Shown: positions 21,791 through 34,975, numbered from the stretch's first letter. The stretch is DNA of 64,000 bases from Styela clava (GCF_964204865.1 NC_135250.1:24977395-25041394), one strand, 5' to 3'. Notes: generated by a model not told the origin, from the letters alone. A program made the numbers and translations.

Positions 21791-24700
21791 TAAATAATTT
21801 ACTTCATTTTCATAGAAGTAATTGAGAAATTTATGGATCCGTATTTTGAGTAACTCCGTATATACATAAAAACTGGCTAATTGTATACTGCGATGGAGCA
21901 ATTGTATTTTTACATCACAATACAAACCTCAGTAAACCGTTGCTTTCATCGGGTTTAGTCACGGTTATTTTGCGCATCCCGTTACTGTCTGTGGTGTCAT
22001 CAGAAGAGATTGGTTTCGCAATTTCTTTCGGAGCTGTTAAAGAAAAAAAATCGATATTTTTTTACGATAATACCAATAATTTAAAATAAAATAATATACC
22101 AATTTGTACAAATCAATTTCGTTTTGACGTAACGCATTGACGGTGCATGTAATTTTTGACTGTTTTCATTGGGGATAGTCAAATCATCAAAATGGTTAAA
22201 ATGAATTAAAACATGTATTGTATTACAATACAAAGGACACTATATTTGGCATGAACTATACAAAATACAGCGAAATAACTTTTATTTTTAAATTTTATTT
22301 CAACGAGCATTTTTATTCGTTTGTGGATAACTGGTCAGTGATGACGTTTTTGCATGTCAACTTTGGCATTTCAAAGACAAATGATAATAGATAATGATTC
22401 AATAGTCATATACAAAACCTGCTATTATTATGACTATAATTCTGAATGTTTTCTTTATAAAAAGAACATATACGAGTGTAGGTTGTCCCAAAGCGGTTTG
22501 TAAGAAACAAATATTATCTGAACCTTTGAACCGACAATAAACTGCGGCCTAATAACATTGATATTTCACATTGAAATAATAACGATCGAAAGTCGCGTAA
22601 AATTGCCATTACAAGATCAAACAGTCATTAATAGCTCGAGTACATATGGTTTGAATTCGGTGCAAAACTTCTATAAATTAAATATTTCAATCCCAAAGAT
22701 GACTTCAGAGTTGGCCATGCCTCATCAATAAAAGGCAAGGATTGCATCAAGTTAAAATATCGTTAGATATATTCCAGTACATAATGAGCTTTTGGCGCAA
22801 AGTTTGTAAAAAGCAGCAAACAGAAGACCTACACTGCACATTTGCTACCAATTTTCACCAGAGTGAAAGAGAAAAAGCCGACCAGAGACGGAAAAATATT
22901 TATTAGTGATAAACTAACACTAAAAGTAAGTTGAAACAGACTGGAAATTCATTTAACCCTACCCATTACATAAATTTGCTGTTCAAAATAGAAGCGCTCT
23001 TAATACAGATCAATGAAATATGGCTAAAATGCAACTTTATGCGATAATAAATGTTGAACAAGTTGAAATTATGGCTAGCCGTAACTCAAGTACAAGCACT
23101 GACTTGAAATCAGATTAATAGGTTACGCATGTATAGATAAGAACTGAGAGTTATATCTTCTTTATATATATTCATTGATATAAATTAATAACCAATAATT
23201 TCCTGTAGGAACGCAAACAGAGCTACCGTGTTGTACATTTTTGGCTATGTTTCCATGTCCCATATCGTCACAGTAATACCAAAATTGCGTGAGTCTTGAA
23301 AAACTTCTTCAAGATATTATTATGTCATTAAGAGTAAATATTCTCCCATGGTTCAATTGTTTAGCCGTATTCGAAGCTATTCGTATGACGCCATAATGGC
23401 GCACCGTGGGAAGAAATGTACCCACGATTTGGGGGCATACGCAACTTTGCAACTCGACTATATCTATCAGTCCTGAAACCAAAACATTCGTAAAATGTAT
23501 GTAATTTATAGTATCTACGATGTCTAATCCCAAAACAGATTTATCTGTTTTATTATCATTATTTTTCATTGTTTGAAATATCTATTTTATCAATATGACG
23601 CGCTCTGCACATACACCGAAAATAAGACTTCCCATAAATTTTAAACATGAACAATAAAATAGCAATGCATCCTTTAAATAAACACCAACCAATATGAATT
23701 GGACTGAGAAAGTGGATATCACGAGTGTCCACTTTCCTGTGGTATAGCGTAAATTCAAATTTCAAGCGCTCATCTAGAATCTATGATGCAAAAACTTGAA
23801 TAACGCTTTGCCGATGGTTGTTTCGCCTTTGTGACGTCGCAATAGTTTTATATTTAAACAATATTAATTCAGTATGCTACATAAATCTCCCTTTTTATGT
23901 GTTTCGGAATCCCTGGGATAAAATCCAAGTTAATAGATAGGTGCGCAGCATTGCATGAATAACTAACTATTGCATGAACATCTGAAAACCGCCAAAAACT
24001 GACTTACGCAATTTGGATATTAGCATGGCGATATTTGTTTTTGATTTGATAACTAGTAACTACATTGATACGTGAATATAATTTTCAAATGAGTTTTTAT
24101 TATCTGTTTCCAAAATATTAATAAATTAAAAAAAAAACTGCTGGTTTTCCAACACAATATCCGGTCGCATTCACTGCCTCGCTCAGCCCTGCACATCCGA
24201 TAACTTGTATTGACACTGTGCAGTTTCTGTTGGGTATCGGAGTAAAAGTTTGCGGTATCGATATGTTGAATGAGTCAATAAGGGGAGACTTTATGTTCGA
24301 TCTTGTTGCAATTGTTGTGCAATATCTCGTGACCTGAGAAATAGATGAATAATTAAAATATATATTCAATGGAACAGTAACAAGGAAATCTTTATTGGGC
24401 AAGTAAGTAGTCGTAGCCGAGGTTTCCAATGAGTGAGTATGTAACCACTGTGTTTTGGATTACTCGTGGCGCTAAACCAAATGCGAATTTAACAACAGTT
24501 TTATCTAAGGCATTCAAACTTTAATTTTAACGGACGAAAAACATTTGTATGTTCTGCCATATCTATTTTAATATGGGTAAACCTCATCCCGACTCTAAAA
24601 TTGAAGAGTCATGAAAAAATCATTGCCATTTTATTCGGGACAAGTTTACCCGGACCTATAGCCCTTTTTAATTATTGCCAATTTGTCCAAAGAGTTTATC

Positions 24701-26644
24701 TACAAGCACTCAAAAATGCTTTAATTAAATAAATTCTCAACATTTTACATAAACATAGCTTGGAAGGGGCAATTTGACAATCCTGCCTGAGTGATCCTTT
24801 CTCTATTTCTCTAGTTATTACGTACGTCACGTACTTTCAAACCTGTAACTGTTTCTGGTTTTTCATTATTCTTCCAAATCCATTGAATAGAACAGTTAGT
24901 TGATAGAGTTGCAGATAACACAGGTTTAGATTTTCCACTTGTACTTGCAGTTTTGTTGTCTGAGTATTCATAGCCACACATGCTTTCGGACACACAAGCC
25001 TCGACCTTATACACATAAACATATTGGTATTATGTATTTTTCTCGAGAAACTTTTCTCATAAAAACATATTCACTATTAAACTATAAATGGTTGGTTTAT
25101 GTAGGATATTGTCAACCTAGATCAGCTTGCGACTTTTCCACACGATAAATTTAAAAATCTAAACACCAACATACCGTTACAAAATATTCTGTTGAAGCCT
25201 CCAATCCAAAAAGTTCTATATGTTGAGGCGTGATTGATGTAGGAACCGATGAATTCCAATAAACCTCTTTTTTGGTAGTCAAATTCCGTGCTGAGATTCT
25301 AAAATGAAGCGAAGTAGATTGTCAGTATATGTAAGTCCTAGTAAATGAACAGACATTGTAGCTGTCGATGGCTAGCTATAACGAAATATTTATATATCCA
25401 CCAAACAATTTTCATACATTTATTATCTCAGTCATAATTTGTTATTAGATATAGTATCAGCTAAATTGCATCGTAGCTTTATCTCTCAGCCATCGACATA
25501 TTTATATCAATTATATTTATGTACAACGAACAATCTATTATATATCTGCTTCATTGGCACTTGTTTAATGTGTTAATGATGTAGTTTTTTGTACCTGTGA
25601 ATAACTCCGATAGCATTTTTGTTGGGTATCCATGTCACGATCAAACTTTGATTGCATGACGAATTGGTGACCGACGTGATTGATGGATTTCCTTCCACTA
25701 AAAGACCGAAATGGATTTCAGTAATATTGACTGTGCAATTTGCGAATGCGATGATATTTGATCCAAAAATAATAGGAATAATTTAATTGCAAAATAGCAA
25801 GTTACTACTGTCGCCTTCAAGCTTCCTGACAACGGCCCCATAGCAATCCGATATAGGAAGTCTGTCTATACGAATTAATTTATATCTCCCTTTGCCATCG
25901 CCGAAATACAAATATGGTAAATGGGCACTCCGCGACACAAAAGGGATATTTTATCAAATTAATAGTAAAATGTTATTTTTGTCCGGTATTACCTGATATA
26001 TATCAAGTATATATAATGACTTTTAGGCTACATTTTCATTGTAAACGAAGTTTACCTGTAACGTTATAGTCAATACCACTATAAGCATCTGTTATTTTAC
26101 AGGTGTATGTAGCAATATCGGAAATTGATGCATTCTCTATATGTAATATTGAATCATTTCTTTTGATTTGTTGATAAATTCCATATTGTTTGGGCATATT
26201 CGTGACAGGACTAAAGTTTCGGTACCATTGTACCTTCATATCCGTGCATGAATCTCTCAGTCTGCACACTATTTTTTTATCATTTGAGATAGCATCGATG
26301 GAAATGGCATCTGTAAACAATAGATAGGTATTGTGATGAGTAAACAACATTTTAAACGGCACGCATGATTCTTTTTCGCGAGTAGGCTCTATAGAGCGCT
26401 TGTCCAATATTTTTTACACAAGCGGCCTTTTGTAAAGAAATTTGTCTAAAACAACCTTAAACTTGAGTGTTATTGCGACAGATATAGGGTAAAGTACTAA
26501 TTTCTAGTAAGTTTTTCCAACAAAACAATATCACAAGCTCACAACCCTTATTATACCTAAAATAGTTACCGACAAATTCACAATTCTATTTACGACATTT
26601 ACAAATGTAACGCTTCACTTGGCGACTGGATGACGTCACGCCCT

Positions 26645-27755
26645 AATTATCACTTCATATAAGCTTTGAAAAGCAACGATTATAATAATTGTCGACCATT
26701 GGCGCAGCAAGTCGTAAACGAAATTCAAGCCATATTTTTTAAATACCTCTGGCATCCCGAATAATTTGAGAGTGTCGCGCGAAAAGTATTGCTCCTACCG
26801 GCAAGAGAGGGTGGAATTGGTATGGTGGATATAAAGTTGTACTCATACGCATGCCTCTTCCAAAAGCTAGTTACTCTACTCAACACAAACAACCCAGTCG
26901 AATTCTGGCACTATGAAGCTCTCTACACATTGGGATCAAAAATAAAGTCTTTCAACCCATTACTTTATAACAACTCGGCCCCTCACGCAATCCAAATTGA
27001 CCATCACTGGCAGCATATCCTGAACATAAGTCACGTTACAAAATTAGCCCCATCTGAATGGGGAGGAACTACGTTGAGTTTTCTTTACAACAGACTTAAG
27101 AAAAATACATACGAGTACTGTAGTACCGATGTTTGCGACTGGCATAAAATTCATTTAACGGATAGCCGAGTAAAGCCGTATTTTACCAATGTCGAGCGTC
27201 AGGTTTCATACCGAATTAAAAGGGACGGCTTTCTTTTCGGACACCGGAAATGGAGGTTCGGCCTTCTTCGGAATACTATAAACTCTCAGCAACCACAACG
27301 GAACTGTAAACTTTGTAACAACGCCCCAGATACAACCCCGCATATCTTTCTGAATTGTGCAGCGTACCTGGCACTCCATAACACAATCTCTCGGACATTA
27401 GAAAAGTTAACGGGACACAACCTAGTCATACATCGCCAACAGATCTTCAATAACACCTATGATGATAAATTTGAACTTACCGTCCTTAAACTTTTCTCCA
27501 TCCTTAAATCATAATTTATTACTCTAAAACACTCGCTGGACATTCAGGACAGATACGCAACAAACTGGGATATGGACAATTTACATCAAAAGGTACTTTC
27601 TGATTTCGCACAATATGTGGACAAATACAAATTCACATATGGATCAGTACAGGCCTTCGAGCTAAAACCAAATTGGAAATCGTTTACGTATAGGATATTA
27701 TTAACTCTTATTATTTAACCATTCAAATTAGAACCATTTGTAAATAAATAAAATG
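26645..27755 (+). mobile_element. 5'-truncated LINE (non-LTR retrotransposon), reverse transcriptase C-terminus
   Basis: The reading frame from about 26699 to 27718 reads through two stops (TAA at 26762 and at 27512). It contains a LFFK-type segment followed by LLLPAREGGIGM, the usual end of the LINE reverse transcriptase thumb. Further on there is a C-x2-C-x8-H-x4-C zinc-knuckle-like motif (CKLCNN ... PHIFLNC) typical of the C-terminal domain of such proteins. An A-rich tail (AAATAAATAAAATG) marks the 3' end near 27755. The element is dead. It lies between the truncated R2 and the intact P450, where the lectin exons of R2 would be expected. Confidence 0.8.
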
Positions 27756-28216
27756 TAACGTCCCGACTAGAGCTGGATTTATTACACCCTAGTTGAGATA
27801 ATTCGCATAGAATTTGAACCTAAGAAGTTGTGCAATCTGCGATAAGTACGTATTTCAGTCTATAAGTTTAACAGCTACGTCATCGCGCCTTAATGAAATA
27901 GAACCAGTGTTCAGGTATGGGCAAATACAGAATACGAAGTGATAAATTTGAAAATAGGAATTTCCACGTATCGAACTCTATGATTGGATTACAATCTCAT
28001 ATTGCAATATATTTGATATTTTTAACTCTCCATTATGTCGGAATGTTTGTTACTACAACTTGATTGCTGTAACTAAACTAATATCTACCATTCCAGACTA
28101 AAAATAAGGTGGAATAATGAGGTTGAAACGAATATATATAAATGAGCTTTTATTTTTTTGTCATGAAAATAAGATGATTCAGTTAAAGTTAGCACTTGTA
28201 CTTAGACAAAAATTAA

Positions 28217-28222
28217 TTTATT
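28217..28222 (-). terminator. Poly(A) signal AATAAA of the intact P450
   Basis: AATAAA on the minus strand about 40 bp past the TAA stop. This is close but plausible for a short 3' UTR. Confidence 0.4.
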
Positions 28223-28260
28223 TGTAATAGAGAGCTTCATTTTTTACAATGTTCAAGTTG

Positions 28261-31200
28261 TTATCTTTTTTTAAAACAGACTTCAAAATTCGGTGGTTCA
28301 TATGATGCTATACTTTTCCCACCCTCATAAAAAGATGGAATGGGGTTTTCAGGATCCGGCACCACTCTCTGCTTCTGTACAATTCCAGTTATAAAAAGGA
28401 AAATTTGCATCCTTGCAAGTTGTTCTCCAAGACAGCGACGAGGGCCGACAGAAAATGGTATCACGTGACATGATTTGACAAATTTTCCGTCTCGGTCTAG
28501 AAATCTCTCAGGTCGGAATTCGTCCGGGTTTATGAAATAATCCGAGTCATGATGAACTGCCCATAAGTTCGGGCAAACCTGAAATAAAATAGATTAAATT
28601 GTGGCAAAAATGAATGTCGTTAATATTAGGTAAAATAAATAAAAGCATTCTTCCTTATAGCTATACTTTGTCTAGATAATAGAAGAGAACCGAAAATTAA
28701 AACTTACAACAAACATAATTTGTTATAAAATACAATATTCATATTCTATAGTATAGAGAGTGTTTAAAATAGAATTACCCCAAGAGTATGTGCACCAAGA
28801 TGCCGGACACCAGAACCGTATATTTGTACCATGTTAGGATTTGGCCGTAATTTTATACCAGTTTTCCTAATTTTATTTCTATTACGAGCTTGCGGATTAG
28901 TCAAATGACTTCCGTAGTATTTGTACCTGGAATTATGAAGCCGGATTTGGAGCAATGCATTTTTACAACCTAAGTAAGGAGTTTATTGTGAATTGTGTCC
29001 GAATCTACCGCTATCAATATTCTTCATAACTATTCTTAACAAAAGAATGAATTCATCAATAACAATTTCTATTGCAAGACGAAATAAGTGTTTATTGTAG
29101 AAACAACTTACAGTGGTATTTTTGGGAATAGTATATCCATATAAAATCGCCTCTCCATCTGTTTTATGCATTGCCAACGGCGACAAGGTTCTGTGTCTCA
29201 TCAGTTCTTGTATAAAAGCGCAAGTATAAGGCATTTCCATTCGATCTTTCATTGATGGAACCCCATCTTCGCCTGATTTAGCAAGACGGAAATATTTTAT
29301 ATAACATGATACAACTAAAAAATAAACGGACACCAAGCTAAAACAAGTTCAAATTTCAAAGTTTTGTCAAACGTCAACTCCCTAAAACTAAACATCAAGA
29401 ATCCACGAGTCCATGAAAATCCGTATCGAGATTTATGAAAAGAGCGTCATGGTCGTTAAGTGTTCATTCGAATTATAATAACACAGTTAACAACAACAAT
29501 TATCAGCAAATCCATATCTTATTTGCCAAAAAATTAATGCCAGCAATGTAACAAAACAATTATGGCGTCAACATCATGCTAAAAAATGTCAAATTATCAT
29601 CCAATTACCAATACAGCTAGTAGAATCTCGACGATTCAACGTATTTTGACGCATAACTTGATGGATAGATTCAACAAACTTTCGGGTGTTGAGAATGATT
29701 TGACTATTCAGCTATTAATCGCAAAATTCATCTATTATACATAACACGAGATTTTCGCGATTATTCATATTGTAATTGCATGGATTTTTCTTTGTTTAAA
29801 TTATTAGTAGATGTTTCTAGTAGTAAAAGGCTATAAACTTCTTCAAGAGTACAACTGAGAGTATGATTCTATGTTTTATTTCCTAGAATTATTCATTGTT
29901 TTGAGCGTTAATGGAGGGGTGAACACAAGCCTTCAATCAATATTTAAGCAAAATTTTGTCTGATTAAACTAAGAGACATTATGAATATCTCACCCAACGT
30001 TTTGGCAATTTCCATTGCTATCTTTTCTTGGCATTCCGGGTAATGAACAAAACAGAGCAAAGCCCAACCCATGGTGCTGCTTGTTGTAGCTGATCCAGCA
30101 TCAAAGAGATCAGTTATGTATTGGATGAGCTGCAGTTTCTGAATGAAATTGATGAATTGTTTCAAAAATAATACATATTGAATCTTGATAGTATACTGTT
30201 AATTTTTGATTGGTTATCGCAAATTTATGAGACAGATAATATTAATTTAATGGTATCTCGAAAGTGTTATTTTAACCTGTTTATTCGAGCATTAGACCCT
30301 TAATAAAAGTGAAAAGTGTACTGCATCTGAGGGTTGGGGTAATTATGGGCAATTATGTATAAGATGATTGCTATATTCCTCGCCCTACACGTTCGCCCTT
30401 TCTTGACCATCAAGTTTATACATCTGAACAATAAATAAATGGTTAAATAATCTCATACCCAACATGAACAGGTAACCGAACGAGAGGCCCAGCTACGCAA
30501 TAGGAATAAGTTGGAATAAATATAAAATCTTTCCCTATCCTTCAAATTCAGACCAGTACAAGATTTGCAGTTGATTGTCTGACATAATGAGATCGAAGCA
30601 TGGTGTAAAATTTAATGTTAAAAGGGACATAAATGGTGACGCATCAGTGGATAAGACAGCTTTAAAATAAGGGGAATCACCGACATGTCGGGTATGAGAA
30701 TACTCGATAGTAATTCGTTACAGACGCAAGGATCTGATGTTAGCGTCAGCAGCTTATTGGCTTTGAAGCTAGGATTTTACATAGCCTCGGATTACGATAT
30801 ATCATTAAGACTTTAGTTGGCGAGTTGAATTATAAATTTACATTGAAAATTGAATCATCGTTTTTGTCATCTTTTATTTCTTTAAGAAACGCATCAGTAA
30901 AGTCTCGAAGCTGATGTTCGTCAAAAGTAGATTCGTGTTCTTTGATAATATCTTGCAGATATTCTGTCATACAAATTAATTAGCTCAATGTACTTTGTTA
31001 TTGTAATATAATGGAGCTGTTAGGTTAATATAGCAGTAAAGGCATGTGGGATGTGATATCAGCTGTTTTTAAGCGAGTCGAGCAACCTTTCAATTGCTTA
31101 CAGTCGATGCCATTACAATAATAATTATGAAATTGTATCTTATATCAACCCAAGAAACGTTTTTCATTCTAAAAAAGGCTATTAATACTGTAATTGGAAA

Positions 31201-34200
31201 ATTTCGATATTAGAGATATACATGGTAAACCGGTAATGAAAACAATTTTAAACAATATTTATTTTCAAATAATATTCCAATCATCTACTGGTGAGTGGAA
31301 CGAAGTTTACTCTTACGGAATGGTTTACAAAAGTTTTTGTATAGAGGAGGAACAGAATGAAACATTTAGTGGCTGGTGGAAACTCCGTGTAAGGGTTTAA
31401 TCGTTTTTCAATCGCCTCAATTATGAATTATAAATATATATAAAAGCAGAGCTAATATTAGCAAAACAAAATGATCTTTATGTTGCAGAAAGTTTGATTA
31501 TAGTGGAAAAAGTCTTCGATAAAATACAAACAAAATACGCATAATATAGATTTCGGATTTGAATATAAATTTGCGGAACCTCTAGACTGGACTGACAAAA
31601 ATCCAGCGTAACTCTGATTAGAATGCAAGGACAATAGTATTATGTCTAATATACAACAATTTTCAAAATTTTTCAACAGAATTTTTTTTTAAAACTATAG
31701 TAGTATTTGTAGTTCAACAATAAGCTCAGTAGTTTAATACTATAAAATAGAATAGAATATACATTATCTCTCACCTGACATAGTTTTTGCTTCCGAGGAA
31801 ATTAATTTGACAACGCCACTGAATGGGGGGATGAATCTCAATATCGATACTAGGGTTACTAAAGCCAACATATTCGCTTCAGGACAATTCCCGGTGCTGT
31901 GAATTGTACGAAAAGTAAAATACATAAGAATAGGAACTGGTGGTCCTAAATTACAAACCAAATTTTTTAATCAATACTTTCATATGCTTTTCAGCCCCCT
32001 AAAATTTCAAACCCCTCTTCTAATTTTGAAGTTTGAAACCACATATCGAATCCTCATTTTCATACAATATTATTTCAATATTCAGAAAATGCAGATGGTC
32101 AGTCAAATCCATACCACATTTTTATAAATTAGAAATAGTTATATGATTCAAAAATAAATAAAATAATCATCTAGCACCCACTAAATTTGAAAATACCCCC
32201 ATCCCTAGTAAACTGTTTTATTATTATTATTGTAAAACCATATACATGATGCATTTACTCGTGTTCGCTTGAGTTAAATGCAGATAGCAAGAGAGGGAGT
32301 CAGAGTTTTACCTGTCCTCATTTAAGTAAAATTTTGAGCTCACCGTGATGAGATTGAAAACTTTAAAATTTTAAAAATGATAATCGAAGTAATCGAGATG
32401 ATAAGTTTATAACCAAAAATTAATATGACTAAGCGTTCCTCACAATCTATGAAAATGTACTGTCATACGATACGCTAAAGTTTTTGGAATAAAAATCGAT
32501 ATCCATGGAAGTATAAAGTTGGGATCGGGACTTAATTTTCATCACTCTGCAACTGGTACCGGAGACTATATATAATGTAGTTTTCGGTATATATATTTCA
32601 CTCAGAGTTGGGTGTCGGGATTGTAGTAAAAAGTCTTTCACCCCGTAGTCGGGAGTCGTGGTAAATTTTAGCTTTCTCAGCCCTATGTACACCCAAAGTT
32701 AAACAATATTTGCAAAATGGTAAAATGTAAACTTACAATTTCCGAACAATATCGAGCATATGGAGAAGTCTTTTGTTGCTATAACCGAACCTCGAACCAA
32801 ATACTATACGGCAGATAATGTTTGATGACGCAAGCATCAGTTTTAACTAAAAAAAACAGGAAAATGACGTAAGAAAAAAATGTATTCATTTTCATATTCA
32901 TATATTTCGTTCCAATATTTTTTACAGGAACAGTTACGACGAAGGAAAGAGGGAGGAAAAAATCTACCAGAGAAAATTAAAAAAATTACGGAACGTCGAT
33001 AATGACTAACATGTATGTAATCTTATTATTTGTTCTGTAGGAATTTTTGGCGCTCCCGTGGTATGTGCATCAAAATGCCCTAACCTGAACATAGTATGTG
33101 TACCAGGTGTGGGTTAGGCAATAATTTTATCACAATATATTTTAGTTGTATTACGAGTTCGGGGACTAGTCAAGTGACTTTCGTAGTATTTGTACCTGAA
33201 ATTATGGCTTAACCCAATCCTGGTACACATATTATATAGTTATATTTCCTTAACTGATACGACGATGCGATGCGTTTATATCGTATATATATTCAAATGT
33301 CTCAGTATAATAATCTTTGATGCACACGAATCATTCTACTACGTTGTCGGTTCTTAGAAACGTACAAATACTTCCTAATTTATGTAATACGCTGGTTTAA
33401 TACGCCATAGAAACGATCGTTTTATAAGTTACGTTCTGAGTGTATATATACTTAATATTTTATAATAAAATATAATAATATAGCTTAATTATCTTACTTG
33501 TAAACTTTGAGTGTTCTTTGTTGTCAAATTTTCAATCAACAAATGAGTTTCTTCAATAATATTTTCTTCCATTCCTTTCTTGCCAACACCAAATCTGATA
33601 GAGAGAAATAAATATAAACTTGGGTGCATGTTTTGTGCTCAGGTCTGTGAGGTAAAGGAAAATATACATCAAATCCAATTTTATATTTCGATATAGATTA
33701 ATGAAAACTTTCATACCCTCTCAGAGTTGTCAAGCCAAACTTATGAAGAGCTTTCCAAGTTGGTCCATAATCTTGAAAAATTATCCCTCTTTGCCCGAAT
33801 AGCAAATTGAACACAAAGTTCTTGGGACGTCCCGAAAATTTTTCGCTTTGCTTAACTAATGCCTTAAATAAAAATTATTTTTTATGATGTTATCAATCAA
33901 AATTTTATATTATTTCAAATAACGATTTGAAAACTAATCCGCGATATTTTTTTTTCAAGTTTTTCGATCCAATGCAATGCGTCCAGACAGGTACATTACA
34001 TAAAGACCGAAATGCAACTCCAATATCAACGAATCAACAATCTGAGATACGTGTACATCAAGAACCAGAGCCAGAACTATCTTCCTAACTTAAGCCAAAA
34101 AAACACTCCCGCCACCACTCAAAAATAATAGTGATGATCTAGTTGGGTTTAGGGTGAGGGCTAGAAATGCAGTTGCGCTGGAAATTAAAATGTTTGAATC

Positions 34201-34975
34201 ATTCCTAACCCGAATCCTAACTGGAAAATTACTAATTTGTTATTTTAAAACGTAGCGGGGGTGTTTTCTCAAATCTCACATTTTCGCATAAGTTGCGAGA
34301 GCTTTGTACAAAGGATCAAAAAAATTAGGTACTCCCAAAATATGTGTACCGGGTTAGGGTTAGGCCATAATTTTATTCCAGTTTTTTCTAATTTTAGTTC
34401 TATTACGAGTTCGGTGACTGTCTGTGTTGGTGACCGTACATTTGAACCCACGTACATTTGAACCCATGTGTATATCCACGGGTTCAATCTATATGCGGGT
34501 GCTAAAACCCATGGGTTAGGGTTAGTATGGGTTTAACTATCCGTGAAACAAAAAAAAATTCCATAGGTGCAATACTATACAGGTGCAATTGTCATGGGTT
34601 CAAATGTACGTGGGTTCAAATGTAATGGAACCGTCTGTGTTAGCTCCATATTGGTACACATATTTTCGGAGTGCCAAAAATTAACTGAAAAATCACTTCT
34701 TATATTCATCCTACCTGATTTATCAAATCATAATCTTTCAAGATAACCCAAAATTTACGTCCGAATTGAATCGACATTATAGGACCATATGTCTTCTTCA
34801 TTTTCTGCAAAGATTCTGCAGGATTCTTTGCAATAAACGGAACATATCCTACGATAGGAAGGCCCTGAGGACCAGGCGGAAAATTCTTCGGTCTTCTTAG
34901 CATGTAATAGCATAATAAAAACGTCAAAATACTAATGATAAAGGTAGCATAATCGAAGCCTAATGTCCAGAACAT
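28261..34975 (-). CDS. Cytochrome P450, CYP2 family (CYP2U/CYP2-like), intact, 9 exons
   Basis: Exons in transcript order: 34715-34975, 33717-33862, 33498-33594, 32737-32846, 31775-31896, 30842-30963, 29994-30138, 29112-29272, 28261-28578. Every junction is GT-AG and in phase: 1482 nt, 493 residues, normal for microsomal CYP2. Visible motifs: an N-terminal membrane anchor (12-26), the proline hinge PPGPQGLP (33-40), the I-helix AGSATT (300-305), ELMR (357-360) as the K-helix ExxR, RPERF (410-414), and the heme loop FSVGPRRCLG (430-439) with Cys437 as heme ligand. It should be an ER haem-thiolate monooxygenase using NADPH-P450 reductase; the substrate cannot be read from sequence. The stretch after the K-helix is one codon shorter than in the neighbouring pseudogene copies. 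Introns carry small foldback repeats. This is the only undamaged P450 of the cluster. Confidence 0.93.
28775..28940. repeat. GGTTAGGG-type interspersed repeat, copy 1 (P450 intron 8)
   Basis: Shares the series GTGCACCAAGATG, CCGGACACC, a TTAGG motif, GGCCGTAATTTTAT, and CTATTACGAG followed by GTAGTATTTGTACCTG with the copies at 33050-33240, 34325-34680 and 53590-53790. It is diverged and lacks coding content. Confidence 0.6.
33050..33240. repeat. GGTTAGGG-type interspersed repeat, copy 2 (P450 intron 3)
   Basis: The left half reads CATAGTATGTGTACCAGG then GTGGGTTAGG; the right half ends TTAACCCAATCCTGGTACAC. The two ends are inverted relative to each other, so the whole element can fold back. 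It is in intron 3 of the intact P450. Confidence 0.6.
34325..34680. repeat. GGTTAGGG-type interspersed repeat, copy 3 (P450 intron 1), interrupted
   Basis: The left part reads TATGTGTACCGGGTTAGGG and the right part TTGGTACACATATTTTCGG, inverted ends of the same family. A 204-bp MITE interrupts it at 34429-34632. Confidence 0.65.
34429..34632. mobile_element. 204-bp foldback MITE nested inside another repeat
   Basis: The left end has GGTGACCGTACATTTGAACC and the right end is the near inverse, with a run ACATTTGAACCC in both arms. It is flanked by identical 9-bp direct repeats GTCTGTGTT (34420-34428 and 34633-34641). It sits inside a GGTTAGGG-type repeat in intron 1 of the intact P450, close to the exon 1 donor. 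Confidence 0.7.

Larger units (their letters stand above)
17771..26310 (-). pseudogene. R2: 5'-truncated second copy of the receptor (Ig to tail)
   Basis: Exons in transcript order: Ig 26056-26310, then 25595-25697, 25175-25298, 24835-25005, 24139-24333, 21928-22033, 20804-20926, 20375-20545, 20164-20234, 18335-18505, 17771-17907. Exon lengths match R1 from exon 6 on, except that the exon ending at 24139 is 195 nt instead of 196. No internal stop is seen. Two lesions suggest a pseudogene. I find no signal-peptide or lectin exons upstream; a dead LINE lies there instead. The donor at 24139 has lost a G: R1 reads CAG/GTTTTT and R2 has a single G, so normal splicing shifts the frame. The transmembrane and tail exons are about 84-89% identical to R1 by hand alignment, while the Ig and first FN3 module are far more diverged. 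A truncated functional product with a distant first exon cannot be excluded. Confidence 0.75.
660..26400. repeat. Tandem segmental duplication, two units of about 12.5 kb
   Basis: Unit 1 runs from about 660 to at least 13141 and unit 2 from about 13850 to about 26400. Both genes and intergenic sequence match. For example, 841-1015 matches 14105-14275, 2641-2730 matches 16019-16110, 3585-3700 matches 17265-17370, and 3913-4140 matches 17510-17765. The R2 introns are longer because of later insertions. A third partial unit begins at the right edge (62859 to the end). Confidence 0.75.

Noticed and set aside
23309..23569. 86-codon minus-strand open frame in an R2 intron
   Set aside because: No domain, no splice-site support and no counterpart in R1.
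33100..34520. TTAGGG motifs as an internal telomere array
   Set aside because: Only one or two tandem units occur at each place, always inside the same dispersed repeat.
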